A stretch of DNA of 64,000 nucleotides. Origin: Telluria beijingensis (GTDB taxonomy: Bacteria > Pseudomonadota > Gammaproteobacteria > Burkholderiales > Burkholderiaceae_D). Shown here in pieces: positions 27,309 through 36,436 of the stretch (the first letter of the stretch is position 1; each line of letters begins with the position of its first letter). Position numbers and translations under genes: made by a program. The notes beneath the pieces were generated by a model that ran no database searches, was not told the DNA's origin, and saw only the letters and a program-made list of their open reading frames with translations. The stretch is taken from the NCBI RefSeq assembly GCF_030770395.1, contig NZ_CP132480.1, positions 3,215,792-3,279,791 on the forward strand, given 5' to 3'.

Positions 27309-28658
27309 ATGAGCAGCATCATGAACATGACCCCACCGGAAATCGTTTCCGAACTCGACAAGCACGTGGTCGGCCAGGGCAAGGCCAAGAAGGCGGTCGC
27401 CATCGCGCTGCGCAACCGCTGGCGCCGCCAGCAGGTGGAAGAGACGCTGCGCCACGAGATCACGCCCAAGAACATCCTCATGATCGGCCCGACCGGCGTC
27501 GGCAAGACCGAGATCGCGCGCCGCCTGGCCAAGCTGGCCGACGCGCCCTTCATCAAGATCGAGGCGACCAAGTTCACCGAGGTGGGCTACGTCGGCCGCG
27601 ACGTCGACACCATCATCCGCGACCTGATCGACATCGGCGTCAAGCAGACCCGCGCCAGCGAAGCGAAGAAGGTGCGCCAGCGCGCCGAGGACGCGGCCGA
27701 AGACCGCATCATCGACATCCTGGTGCCGCCGGCGCGCGACTTCGGCTTCAACACCAGCAATGGGGCTGAAAGCAAGGACGGCGACGCCACGCGCCAGACC
27801 TTCCGCAAGCGCCTGCGCGAAGGTTCGCTCGACGACCGCGAGATCGAGATCGAGGTGGCCGACGCCGCGCCGCAGATGGAAATCATGGCGCCGCCGGGCA
27901 TGGAAGAAATGACGGAGCAGATCAAGTCGATGTTCGCCGGCGTGGGCAATGCGCGCAAGAAGCCGCGCAAGCTCAAGATCAAGGAAGCGATGAAGCTCTT
28001 GATCGACGAAGAGGCCGGCAAGCTGCTGAACGAGGACGAGCTCAAGCAGAAGGCGATCGCCAACGTCGAGCAGAACGGCATCGTGTTCCTGGACGAGATC
28101 GACAAGATCGCGACCCGTTCCGAACACGGCGGCGCCGACGTCTCGCGCGCCGGCGTGCAGCGCGACCTGCTGCCGCTGGTCGAGGGCACGACGGTGAACA
28201 CCAAGTACGGCATGATCAAGACCGACCACATCCTGTTCATCGCCTCGGGCGCCTTCCACCTGTCGAAGCCGTCGGACCTGATCCCGGAGCTGCAGGGCCG
28301 CTTCCCGATCCGGGTCGAACTCGAATCGCTGTCGATCGAGGATTTCAAGAGCATCCTGACCTCGACCCATGCCAGCCTGACCAAGCAGTACGAAGCGCTG
28401 CTGGCGACCGAGGGCGTCAAGATCGAGTTCGTGGACGAAGGCATCCACCGCCTGGCCGAGATCGCGTTCTCGGTCAACGAACGCACCGAGAACATCGGCG
28501 CGCGCCGCCTGTACACGGTGATGGAGAAGCTTCTCGAAGAAATCTCGTTCAGCGCCGGCTCCGAGAACGGCCAGGTGGTGCGGATCGACGCGGCCTATGT
28601 CAACGAACGGCTCGATGCGCTGGCGGTCAACGAAGACCTGTCGCGCTACGTGCTGTAA
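27309..28658 (+). CDS. hslU: HslU ATPase subunit of the HslUV protease
   Basis: AAA+ unfoldase that feeds HslV. 449 residues from ATG 27309. Walker [10 protein letters not shown] (60-68), the pore motif GYVGRDVD, the I-domain insertion (about 110-240), Walker [13 protein letters not shown], sensor 2 [14 protein letters not shown], and the C-terminus DLSRYVL that docks into HslV. Complete and in frame. Confidence 0.97.
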   Translation: MSSIMNMTPPEIVSELDKHVVGQGKAKKAVAIALRNRWRRQQVEETLRHEITPKNILMIGPTGVGKTEIARRLAKLADAPFIKIEATKFTEVGYVGRDVDTIIRDLIDIGVKQTRASEAKKVRQRAEDAAEDRIIDILVPPARDFGFNTSNGAESKDGDATRQTFRKRLREGSLDDREIEIEVADAAPQMEIMAPPGMEEMTEQIKSMFAGVGNARKKPRKLKIKEAMKLLIDEEAGKLLNEDELKQKAIANVEQNGIVFLDEIDKIATRSEHGGADVSRAGVQRDLLPLVEGTTVNTKYGMIKTDHILFIASGAFHLSKPSDLIPELQGRFPIRVELESLSIEDFKSILTSTHASLTKQYEALLATEGVKIEFVDEGIHRLAEIAFSVNERTENIGARRLYTVMEKLLEEISFSAGSENGQVVRIDAAYVNERLDALAVNEDLSRYVL

Positions 28659-28675
28659 TTTCCAGCGAGGCCCGC

Positions 28676-28879
28676 ATGGCGAACAAGGCATTGGCGACAC
28701 GGCAAAAGATGCGCTTGCGCGTCGAGCCTTCGCAACAGTTCGGCAAACCACGTAATCCGATCGCGGCACTGGCCAAGGCGCGTGCGGCCGGGCCGCATGC
28801 CAAGCCGCTGTCGAGCGAGCGGCACGAGGCCAAGCGGGCGCTCAAGAAGGTCAAGCTGGTGGCGGACGAGGACGAGTGA
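28676..28879 (+). CDS. Small basic hypothetical protein
   Basis: 67 residues, rich in Lys, Arg and Ala (MANKALATRQKMRLRVEPSQ to VKLVADEDE), no membrane segment, start supported by GAGG five bases upstream. It follows hslU by 17 bp and is closed by the terminator at 28918, so it is probably the last gene of the hslVU transcript. No family recognised; a nucleic-acid-binding role is possible from composition only. Confidence 0.55.
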   Translation: MANKALATRQKMRLRVEPSQQFGKPRNPIAALAKARAAGPHAKPLSSERHEAKRALKKVKLVADEDE

Positions 28880-28917
28880 TCCGGGTGCCGGCGCTGCCTT
28901 CAACGCATTTCTCCTTC

Positions 28918-28944
28918 GCGGGCACTTCGGTGCCCGCTTTTTTT
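28918..28944 (+). terminator. Rho-independent terminator after hslVU
   Basis: Stem GCGGGCAC / GTGCCCGC with a stable TTCG loop, then seven Ts. Confidence 0.93.
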
Positions 28945-28954
28945 ATGCACGATC

Positions 28955-28990
28955 ACACACGACACGACGTTCGTGTGTAGAATTACACAC
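28955..28990. promoter_or_regulatory. Overlapping palindromes, probable hicAB operator
   Basis: Two inverted repeats share bases: ACACACGA (28955-28962) with TCGTGTGT (28971-28978), and GTGTGTA (28973-28979) with TACACAC (28984-28990) around GAAT. They lie 30 bp before the hicA start. The downstream HicB carries a DNA-binding C-terminal domain, so this is its likely site; that is inference. Confidence 0.55.
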
Positions 28991-29019
28991 ACCACAAGAC
29001 ACGGACGAGGGGAATCCTG

Positions 29020-29202
29020 ATGGATTCAAAAACCTTGATTCGGATGCTGACAACAGCAGGATAGCGTGAGGTTCATATTGCAGGAAGCCATCACACCTTC
29101 AAGCATCCCGAACGGACGATGATTCTCACGGTGCCTCACCCTAAGAAAGATTTACCGATCGGGACGGTGAATAGCATTCTCGAGAAGGCCGGATTGAGGT
29201 AG
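29020..29202 (+). pseudogene. hicA: hicA toxin gene with an in-frame amber codon
   Basis: Read through one stop, the 61-codon frame gives MDSKTLIRMLTTAG, stop, REVHIAGSHHTFKHPER and then MILTVPHPKKDLPIGTVNSI. This is the complete HicA double-stranded RNA-binding fold, with the catalytic His in GSHHTFKHP. The stop is TAG at 29062-29064, where HicA proteins have Trp (AGW), so one base (TGG to TAG) breaks the gene. Start, end and frame are otherwise intact, which suggests a recent loss. The antitoxin gene follows 36 bp downstream. A sequencing error or amber suppression would restore it. Confidence 0.85.
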
Positions 29203-29238
29203 GCCGGTCTTCGCGACCTCTATATGATGGGATTAAAG

Positions 29239-29652
29239 ATGGAAATGCCGATCGCAGTTCACAAGGATGAGAATAGCGTTTATGGCGTAACAGTGCCTGA
29301 TGTTCCAGGGTGTTATTCCTGGGGCGACACGATTGACGAGGCAATCAAGAATGCCCGAGAGGCGATCTACAGCCACTACGAAGTACTGGCGGAAAGTGGA
29401 GAACCCCTGAGTTTCAAGACCTCACGAATCCAGGATCTTGTTTCGAATGAAGAATTTTTGGGAGCGATATGGGCTTTGGTGGATATCGATGCGTCCAAGT
29501 TCGATTCCAAACCCGAAAGGATTAATATCTCCATTCCGCGTTTCGTCTTGAAGAAGATCGATAGCTTTGCGCAAGCGCGGCACGAATCTCGCAGCGGCTT
29601 CATTTCTCGCGCAGCGTTGGCAATGATTGCGGAGGAAACCGGGCACGCCTGA
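29239..29652 (+). CDS. hicB: HicB-family antitoxin with C-terminal RHH domain
   Basis: The partly degraded RNase H-like HicB domain is clear: MPIAVHKDENSVYGVTVPDV, PGCYSWGDTIDEAIKNAREAI. The C-terminus (INISIPRFVLKKIDSFAQA, SRSGFISRAAL) is a ribbon-helix-helix DNA-binding domain. From ATG 29239 it has 137 residues (GGGA seven bases upstream); ATGs at 29224 and 29227 would add four or five. Intact, although the toxin it would neutralise is interrupted. GC content is lower than in neighbouring genes, which fits acquisition by transfer. Confidence 0.88.
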   Translation: MEMPIAVHKDENSVYGVTVPDVPGCYSWGDTIDEAIKNAREAIYSHYEVLAESGEPLSFKTSRIQDLVSNEEFLGAIWALVDIDASKFDSKPERINISIPRFVLKKIDSFAQARHESRSGFISRAALAMIAEETGHA

Positions 29653-29697
29653 CAGGTCGGCGCACCACTGGCCTTCCGCAGTCGCCCCCCTGCTCGG

Positions 29698-29732
29698 CCG
29701 CGACGACAGGATTCACAATCCTGCACTCTACC
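29698..29732 (-). other. tRNA-His-like remnant
   Basis: On the minus strand this stretch begins GGTAGAGTGCAGGATTGTG and continues AATCCTGTCGTCGCGG, closely like the D-loop to variable-loop part of bacterial tRNA-His, with anticodon GTG in a perfect stem CAGGA / TCCTG. The D stem and T arm cannot be formed from the flanks, so it is not a working tRNA gene. Possibly an old integration scar beside hicAB. Confidence 0.4.
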
Positions 29733-29836
29733 TTGCTCTGATGATTCGTCGGCCCAGGACGCCGTTCGTCGCATACGTCTTGTTCATGCGACCTGTTCAA
29801 CGGTAGAGTCAGCCGTCGTCATTCATCACGGAACCC

Positions 29837-30568
29837 ATGAGCTCACCCGACCTGATCCTCGACGCCCTGCGTGCCCGGTTGCGCGCGGCCGGCATTACCT
29901 ACAAGCTGCTGGCCGAACGCATCGGCGTGAGCGAATCGAGCGTGAAACGCATGTTCGGCCAGAAAGACATGGCGCTGTCGCGGCTGGCCGAGATCTGCCA
30001 GGCGACCGGCATCCCGCTGGAGGAACTGCTGCGCGGCGCGCTCGAGACCCGGCCCCAGCTCGACGGGCTGAGCCTGCAGCAGGAACGCTCGCTGGTGGCC
30101 AATCCGCGCCTGCTGCTGATGGCGATCTGCTGCCTCGGCCACTGGAGCGTGGAGCAGGTGATCGAAACCTATCGATTGAGCGAGACCGAGTGCATCACCC
30201 TGCTCGCCGAACTCGACCGGCTGGGACTGATCGAACTCAAGCCGCTGAACCGCTACCAGCTGCGGGTGTCCAACGCATTCCGCTGGCTGCCGGACGGGCC
30301 GGTGCAGCACTTCTTCCGCGAACACGTGGTGGAGGATTATTTTGCCGGGCGCTTCGACGGCAAGGGAGAGGCACTGATGTGCCTGCCGGCGCGGCTATCG
30401 CATGCCAGCGCACAAGAGCTGATGCTCAAAATTGAACAATTGGCGGCGGAACTGGCGCGGCTGCACCTGAACGACCGGCGCTTGCCGGCGAGCGAACGTG
30501 AGGGCTATACCTTGCTGCTGGGATTTAGATCGTGGGAACTGGCGGCATTTACCGCGCTGCGGCGCTGA
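29837..30568 (+). CDS. XRE-family transcriptional regulator
   Basis: A 243-residue protein. Residues 8-68 form a Cro/CI helix-turn-helix (ITYKLLAERIGVSESSVKRMF, LSRLAEICQATGIPLEELL). The rest includes a winged-helix-like stretch (WSVEQVIETYRLSETECITLLAELDRLGLIELK) and an all-helical C-terminal half, with no known ligand domain. It stands alone, convergent with the gsp operon (12 bp between stops). Target genes unknown. Confidence 0.8.
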   Translation: MSSPDLILDALRARLRAAGITYKLLAERIGVSESSVKRMFGQKDMALSRLAEICQATGIPLEELLRGALETRPQLDGLSLQQERSLVANPRLLLMAICCLGHWSVEQVIETYRLSETECITLLAELDRLGLIELKPLNRYQLRVSNAFRWLPDGPVQHFFREHVVEDYFAGRFDGKGEALMCLPARLSHASAQELMLKIEQLAAELARLHLNDRRLPASEREGYTLLLGFRSWELAAFTALRR

Positions 30569-30580
30569 CGGCGCCATCCA

Positions 30581-31330
30581 TTACTGCGTGATCGGCTGCT
30601 GGGTCTGGTTCATGGGCGAGGCGTTCGGCGGCATCTGCACCTGGTTGGCCGGTTGCGGGACCTGGTCGACCGGCGGCGCGTTCGGATCGACGTTCGCGTC
30701 CATCTCGGGCTCGGGCACTACCTGGGCGTTCTCGGGCGAGGTCGGAATGCCCTGGGGACCGCCGCCCGGCGGTGGCCGGCTCTGCATCGCGGGCGGCACC
30801 GCGACCACGCCCGGCGCGGTCTGCGGTTCGACGCCCATCGGCTGCTGCATCGGCTGCGGCATCTGTTGCTGCATCTGTTGCTGCATCATGCGCGGTTCGG
30901 GCGGCATGATCGAGGTCGACTGGCCGGTATCGGGCGCCAGTTCCACCCGTTTCATGACGCCGCCATCCGACAGCATCACGTAGCGGCGGTGCACTTCGGC
31001 CACCGTCACGCCCGGCGCGATCTCGCGGCCGATGCGCACGGCTTTCGGCGGCTGGCCGTCGGCCACCAGGATGACCGCGCTGTCGGCGCCGGCCGACACC
31101 ACGCCGGTGAGCTGGAAGTTCGAGATCACGGCCGTCGGCTGGCCGCCGAACAGCGTGGCGGCCGCCTCGGGGCTCGGCGGCGGCTGGGTCGCGACCGGCG
31201 CCGCCGCCAGCGGCCGCTGCGCCGGCTTGTACAGCTGCAGCACCCAGTAGGCGATCGAGGCCGCCAGCAAGACCAGGGCCAGCAGGCTGAGGAGAAGAGG
31301 CAAGCGCTTGTTCATATTATTCAGTGCCAT
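30581..31330 (-). CDS. gspC: Type II secretion protein GspC, without PDZ domain
   Basis: Inner-membrane link between the platform and the secretin. 249 residues: short cytoplasmic start, one membrane helix (about 11-32, LLLSLLALVLLAASIAYWVL), then the HR domain (about 58-132, ATLFGGQPTAVISNFQLTGV, IAPGVTVAEVHRRYVMLSDG) that contacts the secretin. The usual C-terminal PDZ or coiled coil is replaced by a long Pro/Gln/Met-rich tail (MMQQQMQQQMPQPMQQPMG and on). It is the last gene of the operon, four bases after gspF. Confidence 0.85.
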   Translation of the reverse strand: MALNNMNKRLPLLLSLLALVLLAASIAYWVLQLYKPAQRPLAAAPVATQPPPSPEAAATLFGGQPTAVISNFQLTGVVSAGADSAVILVADGQPPKAVRIGREIAPGVTVAEVHRRYVMLSDGGVMKRVELAPDTGQSTSIMPPEPRMMQQQMQQQMPQPMQQPMGVEPQTAPGVVAVPPAMQSRPPPGGGPQGIPTSPENAQVVPEPEMDANVDPNAPPVDQVPQPANQVQMPPNASPMNQTQQPITQ

Positions 31331-31334
31331 TGTT

Positions 31335-32555
31335 TTACTGCACCAGCTGGTTGATTTCGATGATCGGCATCAGCACCGCCAGCACGATCAGCAGCACGAC
31401 CAGGCCCATGGCCAGGATCAGCACCGGCTCGAGCAGGCCGGCGATAGTGAGCGTGCGGCGCTCGAGGTCGGCCTGCTGCGAGTTGGCGGCGCGCTCGAGC
31501 ATGGCCGGCAACTCACCCGTGATCTCGCCGGCGCGGATCATGTGCACCAGCATCGGCGGGAAATGTTTTTGCGCCGATAGCGCGCGCGCCAGGCTCACGC
31601 CTTCGCGCACGCTGCCCGTGGCCTGCTCCACCAGTTCGCGCATCGCCACGTTGGACAGGGTTTCACGGCTGGTGTCGAGCGCGCGCAGGATGGGCACGCC
31701 GGAACCGGTGGTGATGGCCAGGGTGCTGGCGAAGCGCGCCGTGTTGAGGCTGCGCTCGAACTTGCCGTACACCGGGGCCGTCAGCAGCCAGGTATGCCAG
31801 CGCCGCTTGAGGTCGGGATTGCGCAGCGCGCGCCGCCACATCCAGAACGCGCCGGCGATCAGGATCGCGCAATAGATGCCATAGGCGCGCACGAAGTCGG
31901 ACACCGCCAGCATGACGACCGTCAGGAACGGCAGCTTCTGCTTGGTGTTGGCGAACACCGAGACGATCTGCGGCACCACATAGGTGAGCAGGAAGATCAC
32001 GATCGCGAACGCGACCACGGTGACGATCGCGGGATAGGTGAATGCCAGGCGCACCTTCTGCACCAGGGCATTGCGGCGCTCGATGTAGTCGGCCAGGCGC
32101 GACAGCACGCGCGACAGCTGGCCGATCTGCTCGCCCGAGGCGACCAGCGCCCGGTAGATCTCGGCGAAGTCGCGTGGATGGTGGGCCAGCGCGGTGGAGA
32201 ACGGCGAGCCGCCGATGACTTCGGAACGGATCGAGGCGATCAGGTCGCGCATATAGGCGCGCTCGGCCTGCTCCAGCAGGGCGGTGAAGGCTTGCTCGAG
32301 CGGCAGGCCGGCTTCGAGCAGGCTGGCCAGCTGGCGCGTGAACAGGGCCAGCTCGTTCTGCGACAGGCGCTCGCCGATGCCGCGCGCGCGCGTGGCGCCG
32401 GAAGCGTCGACCTGGGCCGCGATGGCCTCGACGCTCAAAGGCGTCAGGCCTTGCGTGCGCAGGTCGGTGCGCGCCGCGCGCGGGCTGTCGGCGTTGACCA
32501 CGCCCTTGCGGGTGGCGCCGCCGGCGTCGACGGCTTCATAGCGGAATGCCGGCAT
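31335..32555 (-). CDS. gspF: Type II secretion inner-membrane platform protein GspF
   Basis: 406 residues with two homologous T2SSF domains: the first at about 68-190 (LALFTRQLASLLEAGLPLEQ), the second at about 275-395 (ARFASTLAITTGSGVPILRA). Three membrane helices separate and close them (TVVAFAIVIFLLTYVVPQIV, GIYCAILIAGAFWMW, LILAMGLVVLLIVLAVLMPI). Full length. It lies between gspE and gspC on the same strand. Confidence 0.95.
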   Translation of the reverse strand: MPAFRYEAVDAGGATRKGVVNADSPRAARTDLRTQGLTPLSVEAIAAQVDASGATRARGIGERLSQNELALFTRQLASLLEAGLPLEQAFTALLEQAERAYMRDLIASIRSEVIGGSPFSTALAHHPRDFAEIYRALVASGEQIGQLSRVLSRLADYIERRNALVQKVRLAFTYPAIVTVVAFAIVIFLLTYVVPQIVSVFANTKQKLPFLTVVMLAVSDFVRAYGIYCAILIAGAFWMWRRALRNPDLKRRWHTWLLTAPVYGKFERSLNTARFASTLAITTGSGVPILRALDTSRETLSNVAMRELVEQATGSVREGVSLARALSAQKHFPPMLVHMIRAGEITGELPAMLERAANSQQADLERRTLTIAGLLEPVLILAMGLVVLLIVLAVLMPIIEINQLVQ

Positions 32556-32600
32556 CAGTTACTCTCCATCCAGGCAGTTCGCATCGCTCGCAGTGCCATC

Positions 32601-34022
32601 TCAATCCTTCGTCACGCGCACGAGTTCGGCGCGCGTGGTGGTGCCGTCGGCCAGCCAGCGTTCGCCGTCGTCGCGCATGGTCTTCATGCCGGTCGCCAGC
32701 GCCGCATCGCGGATCTCGGCTTCGGAGGCGCGGTTGTGGATCTGCGAGCGGATCTGTTCGGTGGTCTCGAGCAATTCGTAGACCCCGACCCGGCCATGGT
32801 AGCCAGTGTGGCCGCAGCGCTCGCAACCGACCGCATGCCAGGTGGAACCGTCGAAGGTCTTGCACTGCGAGCACAATTTGCGCACCAGGCGCTGGGCCAT
32901 CACGCCCAGCAGCGACGAGGACAGCAGGAAGGGTTCGATGCCCATGTCCAGCAGGCGGGTCACGGCCGAGGCGGCATCGTTGGTGTGCAGGGTCGCCAGC
33001 ACCAGGTGGCCGGTGAGCGAGGCCTGCACCGCGATCTGCGCTGTCTCCAGGTCGCGGATCTCGCCGATCATGATGACGTCGGGGTCTTGCCGCAGGATGG
33101 CGCGCAGGGCTTTCGCAAACGTCATGTCGATGCGGGCATTGACCTGCGTTTGGCCGACGCCGTTCAGGTCGTACTCGATCGGGTCTTCCACCGTCATGAT
33201 ATTAGTGGTCGAGGCGTTCAGGCGCGACAGCGCGGCGTACAGCGTAGTCGTTTTACCGGAACCGGTCGGGCCGGTCACCAGCACGATGCCGTGCGGCTGG
33301 TTGATCAGGCGGTCGAACTGGGGCAGCATGTCGGGCGCCATGCCCAGGTGCGACAGGTCGAGCCGCCCTGCCTCTTTATCGAGCAGGCGCAGCACGGCGC
33401 GTTCGCCGTGGCCGGTCGGCAGGGTCGAGACGCGCACGTCGACCGGCTTGCCGCCCACGCGCAGGGTGATGCGGCCATCCTGCGGCAGGCGTTTTTCGGC
33501 GATGTCGAGCTGCGACATGATCTTGATACGCGAGATCAGCGAGGCGTGGATCGCCTTTTTCGGGCGCACGATGTCGCGCAGCGCGCCGTCGATGCGGAAA
33601 CGCACGACCGAGGTCTGCTCGAACGGCTCGATATGGATGTCGGACGCGCCTTCGCGCAGCGATTGCGTCAGGAGCGCATTGATCATGCGGATCACCGGCG
33701 CATCGTCGGACGATTCGAGCAGGTCTTCAATCGCGGGCACGTCTTGCAGCAGCTTGGTGAGATCGAGGTCGGCATCGAATTCGTCGACCACCTGCGAGGC
33801 ATCGCCGCCGCCGCCCGCATAGGCGCCGGCAATCGCCGCGTCGAGCTCGTCGCGGTCGAGGCGGCGCAGCTGGATGCGGCCGAAACGGCGCGACACCTCG
33901 GCGATGGCGGCAGGGGCGGTGGCGCTGGAGACCAGCACTTCGACACTCTGGCCCGGCTCGCCGTTACCGCGCGCCAGCACACCGTGGTCGCGGGCAAAGG
34001 CGTAGGGCAACAGATTGTTCAT
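32601..34022 (-). CDS. gspE: Type II secretion ATPase GspE
   Basis: Hexameric ATPase that drives pseudopilus assembly. The N1E part (to about 100) is followed by the N2E/CTE core: SDIHIEPFE, Walker [11 protein letters not shown], the Asp box [20 protein letters not shown], Walker [11 protein letters not shown], the His box [11 protein letters not shown], and a tetra-Cys zinc module (CSQC, CERC). I choose ATG 34022 (473 residues; GGAGAG eight bases upstream). A GTG at 34031 overlapping the gspD stop is the alternative. Confidence 0.95.
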   Translation of the reverse strand: MNNLLPYAFARDHGVLARGNGEPGQSVEVLVSSATAPAAIAEVSRRFGRIQLRRLDRDELDAAIAGAYAGGGGDASQVVDEFDADLDLTKLLQDVPAIEDLLESSDDAPVIRMINALLTQSLREGASDIHIEPFEQTSVVRFRIDGALRDIVRPKKAIHASLISRIKIMSQLDIAEKRLPQDGRITLRVGGKPVDVRVSTLPTGHGERAVLRLLDKEAGRLDLSHLGMAPDMLPQFDRLINQPHGIVLVTGPTGSGKTTTLYAALSRLNASTTNIMTVEDPIEYDLNGVGQTQVNARIDMTFAKALRAILRQDPDVIMIGEIRDLETAQIAVQASLTGHLVLATLHTNDAASAVTRLLDMGIEPFLLSSSLLGVMAQRLVRKLCSQCKTFDGSTWHAVGCERCGHTGYHGRVGVYELLETTEQIRSQIHNRASEAEIRDAALATGMKTMRDDGERWLADGTTTRAELVRVTKD

Positions 34023-34027
34023 GGTAC

Positions 34028-36436
34028 TCACTCTCCGTTCGCTTGCGACACCGGGCGAGCCTGCGATGCAGGCGACGCCGGCACGGCCGCGCCGGGCATG
34101 ACGGCGCCCGATCCTGGTTCAGACACGCCGGCCCCCGGCGCAGTTCCCTGGTGGCGTGTTGCCGCGCCATCGTTGGACGCGCCCGGCGCCGCATTCGGCG
34201 CCGGCTGGCGCTGTTGCGGCACGGTCGCCATGCCGCCGCCGGCCGGCGGCTGGCCTTCGACCAGCGGCGGCAGTTGCGGCGCGCCCAGGTCGCGCAGCAG
34301 TGCCGACGACTCGGGATGGGCGGCAGCGCCGGCCGCGCGCATGTATTCGTAGCGGTCCATCGCGATCGAATTCGAGGCTTCCTTGCTGCGCACCACGACC
34401 GGTCGCAGGAACACCATCAGGTTGGTCTTGACGCGGCTGCGGGTGCGGTACTTGAACAGGTTGCCGATCACCGGGATGTCGCCCAGGCCGCGTACTTTCT
34501 CTTCGCCATCGCCTTCGCTGTCCTCGATCAGGCCGCCCAGCACGATGATCTGGCCATCGTCGGCCAGCACATTGCTTTCGATGGCGCGCACATTCGTGGT
34601 CAGGCCCGATTCGGCATTGCGGGTCGAGGCGTCGACGCTCGAGTTCTCGTGGTAGATCGCCAGCTTGATGGTACCGCCTTCCGAGATCTGCGGGCGCACC
34701 CGCAGCAGCAGGCCGACGTCTTGCCGGTCGACGGTCTGGAACGGATTGCCGCCGCCGGTGGTGCTGTTGGTGGCGAACGAACCGGTGATGATCGGCACGT
34801 TCTGGCCGACCTTGATCACCGCGAGCTCGTTGTCCAGCGTAAGCATGTTCGGCGTCGACAGGATGTTGGCGTTGCCGTCGTTTTCGAGCGCGCGGGCGAC
34901 CGCGCCCAGGCCGAGCTCGCCGCCAACCTGGCGGAACAGGCCGAAGGTGAGGCCGGTCGGCAACACCGGCGTGGTGGTGCCGTTGGTGCCCTGGCTGGCC
35001 GCCAGCGCCAGGTTGACGATGCTGTTGCCCGAGCCGCCGCCATTGAAGTTCTGCAGGCCGCCGAAGCGGTACTTGCTGTCGGAGTCGCCGGTGGCGCCGA
35101 CCCACTGCACGCCGAATTCGGACGCCTTGTTGGACGTCACCTCGACCACCAGCGCCTCGATATAGACCTGGGCCCGGCGCACGTCGAGCTGGTCGATCAC
35201 GGCGCGCAGGTTGCGATAGACGGCATCGGGCGCCGTGATGATCAGGCTGTTGGTCGAGGCGTCGGCCTGGATGAAGCCCGAGCCCTGGCCGCCGCCGCCC
35301 TGGGAACCCGGCTGGTTCTGCTGGGCGAAGTTATTGCTGGCGCCGCCCAGCCCGGTGCTGCCCTGCAAGCCCTGCTGGCCACCGAGGCCGCCCTGGCCGC
35401 CCTGGCCCGCCTGGCTGCCGGTGCCGGACGTGATCGAGCTGCCCTGCGTGCCCTGCTGCACCTGCAGGGCCGAGGTGTCTTGCGAGACCACGGCGCGCAG
35501 GGTCTGGGCCACGCGGGTGGCTTCGGCATTTTTCAGATAGACCACGTGGATATTGCCCTTGCTCGAGCTCTCCTGGTCGAGGCGGGCGATCAGGCTCTTG
35601 GCCAGGTTGGCGCGCGCCTGCGACGGCGCGCGGATCACGACCGAATTGGTGCGCGGATCGGCCAGCACCGTGACCCGGCCCGAATCGCCGCCGGCGGCCG
35701 GTTCCATCAGGCGCGTGACGAGCTGGGCGATGTCGCTGGCGATCGCATTGCGGATCGGGATCACGTCGAGGTCGGCCGCCACCGGCGCGTCGAGCGCGGC
35801 GATGATGCGCGCCAGGCGGCGCAGGTTGTCGGCGTAGTCGGTGACGACCAGGGTGTTGTTGCCCGGGTTCGCCATGATCGAGTTGTTCGGCGAAATCAGC
35901 GGCCGCAGCACGGCGGTGAGGTTGGCCGCCGACTCGTAGGACAGATAGAACACCTGGGTCGCGATCTGGTCGCCGGTCGCCTTGCTCGAGCGCACGCCGC
36001 CGACCTGGGTCGGCGAGGATTGCAGCTTGGCCTCGGCCTCGGGCACCACCTTGGCGTAGCCGTCGCCGCTGGTGACCACCGCGAAGCCCTGCAGCCGCAA
36101 GGTCGAGGTGAGCAGGCCAAAGGCTTCGGTCTTGCTCAGCGATTTCTCGGACACCAGGGTGAGCGTGCCCTTGACCCGCGGGTCGATGATGAAGGTCATG
36201 CCGGTGTAGTGGCCGATCGCCTTGATCACCGATTCGATGTCGGCATTCACGAAGCTCAGGGCGGCGGCATTCGCGCCTTCTTGCGCCAGCGCGGGCAGCG
36301 GCAGCACGACCATGGTGGCGGCGCAGCACAGCATGGCGCCGGCGGCAAGATGGCGCAGGGTCGGCAGTTGCAGGGTCGGCAACTGCAAGGCCGGCAGGTC
36401 GCGGTGCGCGGAGGTGGAGCGGTCTGTTTTCTTCAT
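34028..36436 (-). CDS. gspD: Type II secretion outer-membrane secretin GspD
   Basis: Forms the outer-membrane channel. 802 residues: signal region with basic start and hydrophobic core ([18 protein letters not shown]), N0 domain (about 56-130), N1-N3 domains with [19 protein letters not shown] and similar repeats, and the secretin domain from about 410 ([41 protein letters not shown]). N3 carries a Gly/Gln-rich insertion of about 60 residues (325-388). The C-terminus beyond about 710 is a Pro/Ala-rich tail that may hold a pilotin site. The start codon shares one base with the gspN stop. Confidence 0.95.
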   Translation of the reverse strand: MKKTDRSTSAHRDLPALQLPTLQLPTLRHLAAGAMLCCAATMVVLPLPALAQEGANAAALSFVNADIESVIKAIGHYTGMTFIIDPRVKGTLTLVSEKSLSKTEAFGLLTSTLRLQGFAVVTSGDGYAKVVPEAEAKLQSSPTQVGGVRSSKATGDQIATQVFYLSYESAANLTAVLRPLISPNNSIMANPGNNTLVVTDYADNLRRLARIIAALDAPVAADLDVIPIRNAIASDIAQLVTRLMEPAAGGDSGRVTVLADPRTNSVVIRAPSQARANLAKSLIARLDQESSSKGNIHVVYLKNAEATRVAQTLRAVVSQDTSALQVQQGTQGSSITSGTGSQAGQGGQGGLGGQQGLQGSTGLGGASNNFAQQNQPGSQGGGGQGSGFIQADASTNSLIITAPDAVYRNLRAVIDQLDVRRAQVYIEALVVEVTSNKASEFGVQWVGATGDSDSKYRFGGLQNFNGGGSGNSIVNLALAASQGTNGTTTPVLPTGLTFGLFRQVGGELGLGAVARALENDGNANILSTPNMLTLDNELAVIKVGQNVPIITGSFATNSTTGGGNPFQTVDRQDVGLLLRVRPQISEGGTIKLAIYHENSSVDASTRNAESGLTTNVRAIESNVLADDGQIIVLGGLIEDSEGDGEEKVRGLGDIPVIGNLFKYRTRSRVKTNLMVFLRPVVVRSKEASNSIAMDRYEYMRAAGAAAHPESSALLRDLGAPQLPPLVEGQPPAGGGMATVPQQRQPAPNAAPGASNDGAATRHQGTAPGAGVSEPGSGAVMPGAAVPASPASQARPVSQANGE

